A DNA stretch of 64,000 nt, taken from Rhodobacter calidifons (GTDB lineage Bacteria > Pseudomonadota > Alphaproteobacteria > Rhodobacterales > Rhodobacteraceae). The notes beneath the pieces are model-generated. The model did no database searches and was not told the origin of the DNA. It saw only the letters and a program-made list of their open reading frames with translations. The stretch is taken from positions 57,497-121,496 of the forward strand of contig NZ_JAANHS010000010.1 of assembly GCF_011174775.1 (NCBI RefSeq). The letters run 5' to 3'. The position numbers and the translations under genes were made by a program. Positions 44,706 to 52,388 of the stretch are shown here, in pieces (the stretch's first letter is position 1; each line of letters opens with the position of its first letter).

Positions 44706-45662
44706 ATGGCCCTTGTTTCCGGCTACCACCACCTGACGATGAGCACGCACGGCGTGCAGGAAGACTACGACTTCTACACCAGGGCGCTGGGGCTTTACTC
44801 GGTCAAGCGCACGGTGCTGTTCGACGGGGTCCTGCCGGTCTATCACCTGTATTACGGGTCGAGGCACGGCGATGCCTCGACGATCATCACGACCTTCCCG
44901 TTCAAGAAGCCGGGCATCTTCGGACGGCGGGGCACGAACCAGACCCGCACGATCATGCAGGCGATCCCGGTCGGTGCGGCGGAGTTCTGGCTGGACCGGC
45001 TGAACAAGCGCGGCATCCCGGCGGTGAAGGGCGAACGCTTTGGCCTGACCCGGGTGATGTTCGCCCATCCCTGCGGCATCCCGCACGAGCTGGTGGAAAA
45101 CCCCGACGACCCCCGCAAACCCATCGTGAACGAGGCGCAGGGCACCACGGCGCAGGTCGCGATCAAGGGCATCTACGGCGGCGCGGTCGCGGTGATGGAT
45201 GCGGGCCCGATGGAAGAGTTCCTGGACATCGGGATGCAGTTCCGGCGTGAGGGGACCGACCCCAACGGCAGCATGTGGATCGTGCCGCAGGATGACGGGT
45301 TGCGGTCTGTCATCGAGCTGGTCACCGACCGCGACAGCCCGCAGGGGACCTGGACGCTGGCGGGCGGCACGGTGCATCACCTGGCGTTCAACACCGGGAA
45401 CGAGGAGAACCAGATCGCGCTGAAGGCCCGGCTGGAGGGGATGGGATACACCGACGTCAGCGAACAGAAGGACCGGATGTATTTCAAGTCGATGTACATG
45501 CGGTCGCCCGGCGGGGCGATGTTCGAACTGGCCTGGACCGTGCCCGAGGGTTGGGCCAAGGACGAGCCCGCCGATGCCATCGGAAAGTCCCTCGTCTTCC
45601 CGCCGTGGTTCGCCGACCGTCGGGCCGAGATGGAAGCGGGCCTGGAAGCGGCCAGCTTCTGA
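44706..45662 (+). CDS. VOC-family ring-cleaving dioxygenase (hydroquinone type, MhqE/PcpA-like)
   Basis: The 318 aa protein has two tandem glyoxalase/VOC modules. The Fe(II) facial triad is visible as H8/H9 (GYHHLTM), H224/H225 (TVHHLAF) and E274 (MFELAW). Relatives open the ring of hydroquinones or catechols (PcpA, LinE, MhqE/MhqO). An in-frame ATG at 44697 overlaps the upstream stop, but AGAAGG is correctly spaced only for ATG 44706. The next gene overlaps its stop (TGATG) and encodes a carboxylesterase, recreating the Bacillus MhqE-MhqD pair. Confidence 0.88.
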   Translation: MALVSGYHHLTMSTHGVQEDYDFYTRALGLYSVKRTVLFDGVLPVYHLYYGSRHGDASTIITTFPFKKPGIFGRRGTNQTRTIMQAIPVGAAEFWLDRLNKRGIPAVKGERFGLTRVMFAHPCGIPHELVENPDDPRKPIVNEAQGTTAQVAIKGIYGGAVAVMDAGPMEEFLDIGMQFRREGTDPNGSMWIVPQDDGLRSVIELVTDRDSPQGTWTLAGGTVHHLAFNTGNEENQIALKARLEGMGYTDVSEQKDRMYFKSMYMRSPGGAMFELAWTVPEGWAKDEPADAIGKSLVFPPWFADRRAEMEAGLEAASF

Positions 45663-46321
45663 TGCGGGGGGTGGCGGACATCCTGTCGCTGGGCGTTCCG
45701 GTCAACCGGGCGAAGGTGCTGTGCGTCTTCGTCCATGGCCGCGGCCAGACGCCCGAAGAGATGGAGGCAGCGGTCCTTCGTCGTCTGTCCGCGAAGGACG
45801 TGACCTTCGCGCTGCCACGGGCCGAGGGGAAAAGCTGGTATGCCGCCCGGGCCATCGAGCCCTTGACTGACGCCACGCGGGATGAGGTTGCGCTGTCACT
45901 CGCTGGTCTTGGTAGAGCCGTTGCCGACCTGCGTCACCAAGGGTCCGGCTTGCCGCTGGTCCTGGCCGGGTTCAGCCAGGGCGCCTGCCTGTCCTTGGAA
46001 CATGCCTTTGCCGGTCGGGCTGTCCCCGACGCCGTGGTCGCCTTCACCGGCTGCCGTGTCGGCGTCGCGGGGGATGAGCGGCCGTCCCGACTTGGGACGG
46101 GGTTGCCGGTCTACCTGTCGGCGGGCACCGCGGACCCCTGGATTCCGGTCCATGCCTTCGCCGAGGCGGTGGCCGAGCTTGGACAGTCAGAGGCGCGGCT
46201 GCGCTGCGATGTGTTCCCCGGGCGTCCGCATGCGGTCTCGGACGCCGAGATCGCGATGCTGGACGGTATCCTGACCGACCTTGCCGAAGGGCGCCCGCCC
46301 CGGATGGAGGCCCCCCGATGA
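45662..46321 (+). CDS. Alpha/beta hydrolase, phospholipase/carboxylesterase family (MhqD-like)
   Basis: The 219 aa single-domain hydrolase has an oxyanion segment FVHGRGQTPEEM, a nucleophile Ser in AGFSQGACLS (about residue 105), Asp in AGTADPWIP and His in FPGRPHAVSD. It has no signal peptide. Its start overlaps the VOC dioxygenase stop and its end overlaps the reductase start, so all three are translated together. It may hydrolyse a lactone or ester formed after ring cleavage; this is inferred from position. Confidence 0.85.
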   Translation: MRGVADILSLGVPVNRAKVLCVFVHGRGQTPEEMEAAVLRRLSAKDVTFALPRAEGKSWYAARAIEPLTDATRDEVALSLAGLGRAVADLRHQGSGLPLVLAGFSQGACLSLEHAFAGRAVPDAVVAFTGCRVGVAGDERPSRLGTGLPVYLSAGTADPWIPVHAFAEAVAELGQSEARLRCDVFPGRPHAVSDAEIAMLDGILTDLAEGRPPRMEAPR

Positions 46322-47376
46322 CCCGCCCCTTCGTCTTCCCGGGACTGACGACCCGCGTCGTCTTCGGCCACGGCACGCTGGCTCAGGTCCCCGATGAGGT
46401 CGCGCGTCTGGGCCATTCCCGCGCGCTGGTCCTGTCCACCCCGCATCAGGAGGCCGAGGCGCAGGCCCTGGCCGACCGGCTGGGTGACCGCGCTGCCGGG
46501 GTCTTTGCCAGGGCTGCGATGCACACGCCGGTCGAGGTGACGGAGGATGCCGTGGCCGCCTTCCGTGCAGCCGGGGCGGAGTGCGTCGTGTCCTTGGGCG
46601 GTGGGTCCACCACGGGCCTTGGCAAGGCCATCGCGGTGCGGACGGGCGCCGATCAGGTGGTGATTCCGACGACCTACGCTGGCTCTGAGATGACCGATAT
46701 TCTGGGCGAGACGACGGGGGGAGAAAAGACCACGCGACGCGACCCGGCGATCCGGCCCGAGGTCGTGGTCTACGACGTGGACCTGACGCTGAGCTTGCCG
46801 GTGGGTCTGACGGTCACCTCGGCCCTGAACGCGATCGCCCATGCGATGGAGGCGCTTTACGCCCCGGACCGCAACCCGGTGATCGAGGCGATGATCCGCG
46901 ATGCGCTGCCGGCGTTTCGTGACGCGGTTCCTGTGCTGGTGGCACAGCCGCAGGACGGGGAGGCCCGCGCCCGGGCGCTGTATGCCGCATGGTGCTGCTC
47001 GACCGCACTTGGCTATGTCTCGATGGCCTTGCACCACAAGCTGGCCCATGTCCTGGGAGGCAGCTTTGGCCTGCCCCATGCCGAGACCCATGCGGTCCTT
47101 CTGCCCCACACGACGGCCTACAATGAACCGGCGGTGGGCGATCTGCTCAAGCCCATTGCCGAGACCTTCGGCGGGACGGCGGGGGCGGGGTTGTGGCAGT
47201 TTGCCAGATCGGTCGGCGCGCCGCTGCGGCTGGCGGACCTGGGCCTGAAGGAAACCGACCTCGACCGCGCGGCCGAGACCGCGACCAGGAACCCTTACGC
47301 AAATCCGCGCCCCGTCAGCCGGGACGGTATCCGGCAGCTCTTGCAACAGGCCTACGACGGGCAGTGCCCGGACTGA
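46318..47376 (+). CDS. Maleylacetate reductase
   Basis: The 352 aa iron-containing-alcohol-dehydrogenase-type enzyme reduces maleylacetate to 3-oxoadipate with NAD(P)H. It has the nucleotide-binding VSLGGGSTTGLGKAIA (about residues 90-105) and IPTTYAGSEMT. The conserved histidines are in HHKLAHVLGGSFGLPHAETHAV (about 240-261). It follows the carboxylesterase with an ATGA overlap and supplies the reduction step expected after hydroxyquinol cleavage. Confidence 0.93.
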   Translation: MTRPFVFPGLTTRVVFGHGTLAQVPDEVARLGHSRALVLSTPHQEAEAQALADRLGDRAAGVFARAAMHTPVEVTEDAVAAFRAAGAECVVSLGGGSTTGLGKAIAVRTGADQVVIPTTYAGSEMTDILGETTGGEKTTRRDPAIRPEVVVYDVDLTLSLPVGLTVTSALNAIAHAMEALYAPDRNPVIEAMIRDALPAFRDAVPVLVAQPQDGEARARALYAAWCCSTALGYVSMALHHKLAHVLGGSFGLPHAETHAVLLPHTTAYNEPAVGDLLKPIAETFGGTAGAGLWQFARSVGAPLRLADLGLKETDLDRAAETATRNPYANPRPVSRDGIRQLLQQAYDGQCPD

Positions 47377-47398
47377 CCAACACACGGGAGGAACCACC

Positions 47399-48673
47399 AT
47401 GCTTACCAGACGCAAGCTTCTGAAAACCGGCGCGGCCACCGGCCTTGCCCTCGCCACGCCCGGCCTCTTTGCCCCCGCCATCGCGCAAGGGGCGAAGATC
47501 CGCATCGGCTATGTCAGCCCGCAATCGGGGCCTCTGGCCGGGTTCGCGGAAAGCGACGCCTACAACATCCAGGCCTTTCTGGCCACGGAAGCGGGCCGGA
47601 ACTTCGAGGTCATCGTCAAGGACAGCCAGTCCGACCCCAACCGCGCCGCCGCGGTGGCGAAGGAGCTGATCGTCAACGACGAGGTGAACCTGATGGTCGT
47701 CGCCTCCACCCCCGAGACGACGAACCCCGTCGCCACCACCTGCGAGGCGGAAGGGATGCCCGTCATCTCGACCAAGGCGCCGTGGCAGCCCTGGTTCATC
47801 GGCCAGCAGGGCAACCCGGGCGATCCGGCAAGCTGGAAGCCGTTCAACTACGCCTTCCACTATTTCTGGGGGCTGGAGGACGTGATCGCCGGCTTCCTGA
47901 ACATGTGGAACCAGATCGGGACGAACAAGGCCGTGGGCGGCCTTTTCCCCAACGACGGCGACGGCAATGCCTGGGGCGATCCGAACGTGGGCGTGGGCCC
48001 CGGCTTTGCCGCGCAGGGCTATGCGCTGACCGATCCCGGCCGCTATCAGAACCTGACCGACGATTTCTCGGCCCAGATCAACGCCTTCAAGGCGGCCAGC
48101 TGCGACATCGTCACCGGTGTCGTCATCCCGCCCGATTTCACCACCTTCCGCAATCAGGCTTTGCAGCAGGGCTATAACCCGAAGATCATCACGGTGGCCA
48201 AGGCCATCCTCTTCCCGCAGTCGGTCGAGGCCCTGGGTGCGGCCGGGCACAACCTGTCCTCCGAGGTCTGGTGGAGTGCGACGCACCCGTTCATATCCTC
48301 GCTGACCGGGCAGTCGGCGGCGGAACTGGCCGCCGATTTCACCGAGAAATCGGGCCGTCCCTGGACCCAGCCGATCGGCTTTGTCCATTCGCTGTTCGAG
48401 GTGGCCTCCGACGTGATGGGCCGGGTGTCGGACGTGACCGATGCCGATGCGGTGGCCGCCGCCATCTCCGCGACCGACCTGGACACGATGGTCGGCAAGA
48501 TCGCCTGGAAGGGCGAGGGCGTCCCGCCGTTCGCCGCGACCAACGTCACCAAGACGCCGCTCGTCGGCGGTCAGTGGCGCCGGAAGGAGGACGGGACCTT
48601 CGACCAAGTGATCGTGGACAACCAGACCGCCCCGGCGATCCCCACGGGCGGCCAGATGGAGGCGCTGGCCTGA
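47399..48673 (+). CDS. LivK-type ABC substrate-binding protein, Tat-exported
   Basis: The 424 aa precursor has a twin-arginine signal (TRRKLLKTG, residues 3-11), cleaved near AQGAK. A type I periplasmic-binding fold of the branched-chain amino-acid group follows (RIGYVSPQSGPLAGFAE, VVASTPETTNPVA). Relatives in aromatic clusters bind benzoates or other aromatics. GGGAGGA precedes the ATG. A hairpin separates it from the ATPase gene. Confidence 0.92.
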   Translation: MLTRRKLLKTGAATGLALATPGLFAPAIAQGAKIRIGYVSPQSGPLAGFAESDAYNIQAFLATEAGRNFEVIVKDSQSDPNRAAAVAKELIVNDEVNLMVVASTPETTNPVATTCEAEGMPVISTKAPWQPWFIGQQGNPGDPASWKPFNYAFHYFWGLEDVIAGFLNMWNQIGTNKAVGGLFPNDGDGNAWGDPNVGVGPGFAAQGYALTDPGRYQNLTDDFSAQINAFKAASCDIVTGVVIPPDFTTFRNQALQQGYNPKIITVAKAILFPQSVEALGAAGHNLSSEVWWSATHPFISSLTGQSAAELAADFTEKSGRPWTQPIGFVHSLFEVASDVMGRVSDVTDADAVAAAISATDLDTMVGKIAWKGEGVPPFAATNVTKTPLVGGQWRRKEDGTFDQVIVDNQTAPAIPTGGQMEALA

Positions 48674-48696
48674 GCCGGATCACCTCGCGAACACGC

Positions 48697-48717
48697 GCCC
48701 CGGGCCTGACCCGGGGC
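48697..48717 (+). other. Stem-loop after the LivK-type binding-protein gene
   Basis: GCCCCGGG (48697-48704), loop CCTGA, CCCGGGGC (48710-48717). Perfect 8-bp stem between binding-protein stop and ATPase start, in the same relative place as the hairpin at 21048. Confidence 0.7.
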
Positions 48718-48734
48718 CTCATTCAGGACCCGTG

Positions 48735-49454
48735 ATGACCGTTCTTGAACTTGCCAATGTCTCGAAAACCTTCGGCGCCCTCAAGGTGACCGACGACGTG
48801 ACCTTTTCGGTGCCGAAGGGTCAGGCGCTGGGCATCATCGGTCCGAATGGCGCGGGGAAATCGACGCTGTTCAACCTCATCACCGGCAATATCCTGCCCG
48901 ATGCCGGGACCGTCACGCTTTTGGGCCGCGACGTGACGCGCAGCCCCGCGATGGAGCGGGTGCGCATGGGTGTCGGGCGCAGCTTCCAGATCCCCCAGCC
49001 CTTCGAGGGCCTGACGGTCTTCGAAAACCTGCTGACCGCCGCCGCCTATGGCCAGAGAAAGCGCGAGGCCGAGGTGCAGGACGCCTGCATCGCCATATTG
49101 CAGGACACCGGCCTGCTGGCGAAAGCCAATGTGCTGGCGGGGGCCCTGTCGCTGCTCGATCGCAAGCGGCTGGAACTCGCACGCGCGATGGCGACGGGGC
49201 CGGAGCTGCTGCTTCTTGACGAAATCGCCGGTGGCCTGACCGAGGCCGAATGCCGGACGCTGGTGGCGACCATCCGTGGACTTCACGCGCAAGGCATCAC
49301 GATCATCTGGATCGAACATGTCCTGCATGCCCTCACCTCGGTCGTCGAACGCCTTCTGGTGCTGGATTTCGGCCGCGTCATCGGCATGGGCGAGCCTGAG
49401 GTCATCATGGCGTCGAAGGACGTGCGCGAGATCTACCTTGGGATGGAGGTCTGA
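48735..49454 (+). CDS. ABC ATPase, LivG type
   Basis: The 239 aa ATPase has Walker A GPNGAGKST, the LivG-specific VGRSFQIPQPFEGLTVFENL and Walker B LLLLDEIAGGLTEAE. Its signature reads ALSLLDRKRLELA, in which the usual Ser-Gly-Gly is replaced by SLLD, as in several LivG proteins. An in-frame GTG one codon earlier is less likely than ATG 48735. It pairs with the LivF-type ATPase that follows without a gap. Confidence 0.92.
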   Translation: MTVLELANVSKTFGALKVTDDVTFSVPKGQALGIIGPNGAGKSTLFNLITGNILPDAGTVTLLGRDVTRSPAMERVRMGVGRSFQIPQPFEGLTVFENLLTAAAYGQRKREAEVQDACIAILQDTGLLAKANVLAGALSLLDRKRLELARAMATGPELLLLDEIAGGLTEAECRTLVATIRGLHAQGITIIWIEHVLHALTSVVERLLVLDFGRVIGMGEPEVIMASKDVREIYLGMEV

Positions 49455-50162
49455 TTGGCGCTTCTGTCCACCCATGCCCTGACGGCGCAATACGGCCAGT
49501 TCAAGGCGCTGTTCGGTGTCGATCTGCACATCGACCCCGGCGAATGCGTCGCGATCATCGGCGCCAACGGGGCGGGCAAGACCACGCTGATGCGCGCGAT
49601 CACCGGGGTCCTGAAGAACGCGCCCGAGATGATCCGTCTGGGCGGCGAGCCCATCGGCGCGCTGCCGCCCGACCGGATCCTGCAACGGGGCATCGCCATG
49701 GTGCCCGAGGGGCGGAAGCTGTTCCCTTCGCTTACGGTCGAGGAAAACCTCCTGATCGGCGGTCAGGTGCGCCGCGGATCGGGCCGCTGGTCGCTGGACG
49801 ACATCTACCGCCTCTTCCCGATCCTGAAGGACCGCCGCCATTCACCCGGCACCGCGCTGTCGGGCGGACAGCAGCAGATGGTCGCGATCGGCCGGGCGCT
49901 GATGTCGAACCCGGAGCTCCTCCTCTGCGACGAGATCAGCCTGGGCCTTGCCCCCGTGGTGATCCGCGACATCTACGCGGCCCTCCCCGCCATCCGGGCC
50001 ACAGGTGCCGCCGTGATCCTTGTCGAACAGGACATCACCCGCGCACTGTCCGTCGCCGACCGCGTCTATTGCATGATGGAAGGCCGCGTGACCCTGACCG
50101 CCCCCGCCGGGCAGGTCACGCGCGAAGCCATCCACGCCGCCTATTTCGGAGCCGCCGCATGA
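49455..50162 (+). CDS. ABC ATPase, LivF type
   Basis: The 235 aa ATPase has Walker A GANGAGKTT, MVPEGRKLFPSLTVEENL, signature LSGGQQQM and Walker B LLLCDEISLGLAP. The start is TTG 49455, immediately after the LivG stop, with GGAGG five bases upstream. It forms a heterodimer with LivG to drive the LivHM permeases. Confidence 0.92.
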   Translation: MALLSTHALTAQYGQFKALFGVDLHIDPGECVAIIGANGAGKTTLMRAITGVLKNAPEMIRLGGEPIGALPPDRILQRGIAMVPEGRKLFPSLTVEENLLIGGQVRRGSGRWSLDDIYRLFPILKDRRHSPGTALSGGQQQMVAIGRALMSNPELLLCDEISLGLAPVVIRDIYAALPAIRATGAAVILVEQDITRALSVADRVYCMMEGRVTLTAPAGQVTREAIHAAYFGAAA

Positions 50163-50182
50163 CCCGTCTTTCCCTTCGCCAG

Positions 50183-50200
50183 ATATCCCCGCCGGAGGCA
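50183..50200. repeat. Intergenic repeat, copy 2 (inverted)
   Basis: An exact inverted copy of the 18-base core at 4756-4773. It lies in the 132-base gap between LivF and LivH genes, inside the operon, where it might form local mRNA structure. Confidence 0.65.
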
Positions 50201-50294
50201 CGCCCGGGCTGGTTGGCGCCTGCGCCAGAGACGAGACGGAAGGCGCGCGCGCAAGCGCCCGATCTGGAAACCGCCCCAAGCCGCGAGGTGGCCG

Positions 50295-51140
50295 ATGATC
50301 TGGCTTGACGTCCTGGTCCAGGGCATCCTTCTCGGCGGGCTTTATGCGCTTTTCGCGGCAGGCCTGAGCCTGGTCTTCGGCATCATGCGGCTGGTCAACC
50401 TTGCCCATGGCGACCTGATCGTCTTGGCGGCCTTCGTGATCCTTCTGATCGTCGCCACGACCGGGCTCGATCCCTTCCTCGCCGCGCTGATCGCCGCCGG
50501 CTGGCTTCTGCAACGCCTGGTCCTGAACCGGGTGCTCGGCCGCGACATCCTGCCGCCGCTTCTGGTCACCTTCGGCCTTTCCGTCGCGCTTCAGAACGGG
50601 ATGCTCGAAGCCTTTTCCGCCGACAGCCGGCGCCTGCGCGTGGGCGCGCTGGAAAGCGCCTCGATCGGCTTCGGCCCGGTGACAGTGGGGACGCTGCCGC
50701 TGCTGACCTTCGCCTCTGCGGTTGTCGCCATCTTCGTGCTGAACCGGATCTTCTACACCACCGCACTTGGCCGGGCCTTCCGCGCCGTGTCGGACGACCC
50801 CACGACGGCCAGCCTGATGGGGCTGAACCCTCGGTCGGTCTTCGCCATCGCCACCGGCCTGGCCATGGTGATCGTCACCCTCGCCGCGCTTTACCTGGGG
50901 ATGCGGTCGAACTTCGACCCCTCCATCGGCCCCGCGCGTCTGCTTTATGCCTTTCAGGCCGTCATCATCGGCGGCCTCGGCAGCCTCTGGGGCACACTGG
51001 CGGGGGGTGCGATCATCGGCGTTGCCCAGACCCTGGGCGCGCAGATCAACCCGGAATGGCAGATCCTCGCCGGCCACATCGCCTTTCTGGTCGTGCTGCT
51101 GATCCGGCCGCGCGGGCTGTTTCCCAGGGCGGTGGACTGA
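50295..51140 (+). CDS. ABC permease, LivH type
   Basis: The 281 aa inner-membrane permease has about eight helices. It has the LivH features GGLYALFAAGLSLVFGIMRLVNLAHGDL at the N-terminus and VIIGGLGSLWGTLAGGAIIG near the C-terminus. It is translated together with LivM (one-base gap). Confidence 0.93.
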   Translation: MIWLDVLVQGILLGGLYALFAAGLSLVFGIMRLVNLAHGDLIVLAAFVILLIVATTGLDPFLAALIAAGWLLQRLVLNRVLGRDILPPLLVTFGLSVALQNGMLEAFSADSRRLRVGALESASIGFGPVTVGTLPLLTFASAVVAIFVLNRIFYTTALGRAFRAVSDDPTTASLMGLNPRSVFAIATGLAMVIVTLAALYLGMRSNFDPSIGPARLLYAFQAVIIGGLGSLWGTLAGGAIIGVAQTLGAQINPEWQILAGHIAFLVVLLIRPRGLFPRAVD

Positions 51141-51141
51141 G

Positions 51142-52188
51142 ATGCGCCACAGCGTGACCACCCGCACCCGCACCTCGACCGTTGCCGGCATTGCCGCCCT
51201 GGCGCTGGTGATCCTTGGCCTGTTCCTGCCCGCCTTCGCCACGCGCAGCCTGATCCAGGACCTGTTCTTCATCCTGACCATGCTGACCCTGGCGCAGCTT
51301 TGGAACCTGATCGCAGGCTACGGCGGCATGGTCAGCGTCGGTCAGCAGGCCTTTGTCGGGATCGGCGCCTATGCGATGTTCGCCGGCGTCATCCTCTGGG
51401 GTTGGGACCCGGTGCCGGCGATCCTGCTGGGCGGGGCGGCCGCCGTGCTGCTTGCCATCCCCATGGCCTTCTTCGCCTTCCGCCTGCAAGGCGCCTATTT
51501 CGCCATCGGTACCTGGGTCATTGCCGAGGTCACCCGCCTGTCGGTGGCACAGTGGAAGACGCTGGGCGGCGGCACCGGCACCAGCCTGCCGCGCGAGGCC
51601 ACGGCGAACATCATGGGCGTGAAGGCGATCGCCGAGCTTTTCGGCGTCCGCGACGCCGCCGCGCGTGATATTCTTGCCTACCGGCTTGCGCTGGCGCTTG
51701 CCGTCGGCACCATGGCCGCGATCTACGCGCTTCTGCGCGCGCGCACCGGCCTTGCCCTGGCCGCGGTCCGCGACAACGACAATGCCGCCCGCTCGGTGGG
51801 CGTGGATGCGCGGCGCATCAGGTGGCTGGTGTTTCTGTCCGCCGCTGCGATGACCGGCCTGGTCGGAGCGCTGATCTACGTCCAGACCGCCCGCGTCAGC
51901 CCGGATGCCGCCTTCAGCGTCACCAGCTGGACGGCATATGTCATCTTCATCGCCGTGATCGGCGGGATGGGCCGGCTGGAGGGTCCGATTGTCGGCGTGC
52001 TGGTCTTCTGGGCTCTGCAAACCGCCTTCGCCGACTACGGCAGCTGGTATCTGCTTGCGCTGGGCATTCTGGCCATCCTCACCATGCTTTTCGCCCCGCG
52101 CGGGGTGTGGGGTTTGATCCACGACCGCACGGGCCTTGCCCTGTTTCCGGTCCAACGCCGACTTGTGACCGACGTGAGCCTGACCTGA
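51142..52188 (+). CDS. ABC permease, LivM type
   Basis: The 348 aa inner-membrane permease has about nine to ten helices. It has the LivM features WNLIAGYGGMVSVGQQAFVGIGAY and IGGMGRLEGPIVGVLVF. A 200-base gap with two hairpins separates it from the flavin hydroxylase gene, although the direction is the same, so the catabolic and transport genes probably share regulation. Confidence 0.93.
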   Translation: MRHSVTTRTRTSTVAGIAALALVILGLFLPAFATRSLIQDLFFILTMLTLAQLWNLIAGYGGMVSVGQQAFVGIGAYAMFAGVILWGWDPVPAILLGGAAAVLLAIPMAFFAFRLQGAYFAIGTWVIAEVTRLSVAQWKTLGGGTGTSLPREATANIMGVKAIAELFGVRDAAARDILAYRLALALAVGTMAAIYALLRARTGLALAAVRDNDNAARSVGVDARRIRWLVFLSAAAMTGLVGALIYVQTARVSPDAAFSVTSWTAYVIFIAVIGGMGRLEGPIVGVLVFWALQTAFADYGSWYLLALGILAILTMLFAPRGVWGLIHDRTGLALFPVQRRLVTDVSLT

Positions 52189-52249
52189 CGGGAGAAGCCA
52201 GTGACCGACCAGACCCGCCGCGATCCGATCGTCGCCACCGCAGCCGCCG

Positions 52250-52292
52250 CCGATTTCTTCCGGAAATCGGTCCGGAGCCTGAACAGGCTCCG
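52250..52292. repeat. Double-palindrome repeat element, copy 2
   Basis: CCGATTTC/GAAATCGG (52250-52257, 52263-52270) is followed at once by CGGAGCCTG/CAGGCTCCG (52273-52281, 52284-52292). The layout matches copy 1 at 23335 and shares GGAAATCGGTCCGGA. It lies within the 200-base livM to hydroxylase gap and may split the operon's expression. Confidence 0.7.
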
Positions 52293-52388
52293 CTGCGGGG
52301 TTTTCGAGATCCCCGCCTGCTTCCGGGATCGGGCTTCGGCCATTCCGCGACTGATGTCATTGCCTGACACGACCAGAGGAGGACCCAA

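Noticed and set aside
50159..50308. 49-codon open frame overlapping the LivF stop and LivH start
   Set aside because: It consists largely of the inverted intergenic repeat and flanking sequence, has no recognisable protein pattern, and overlaps LivH.
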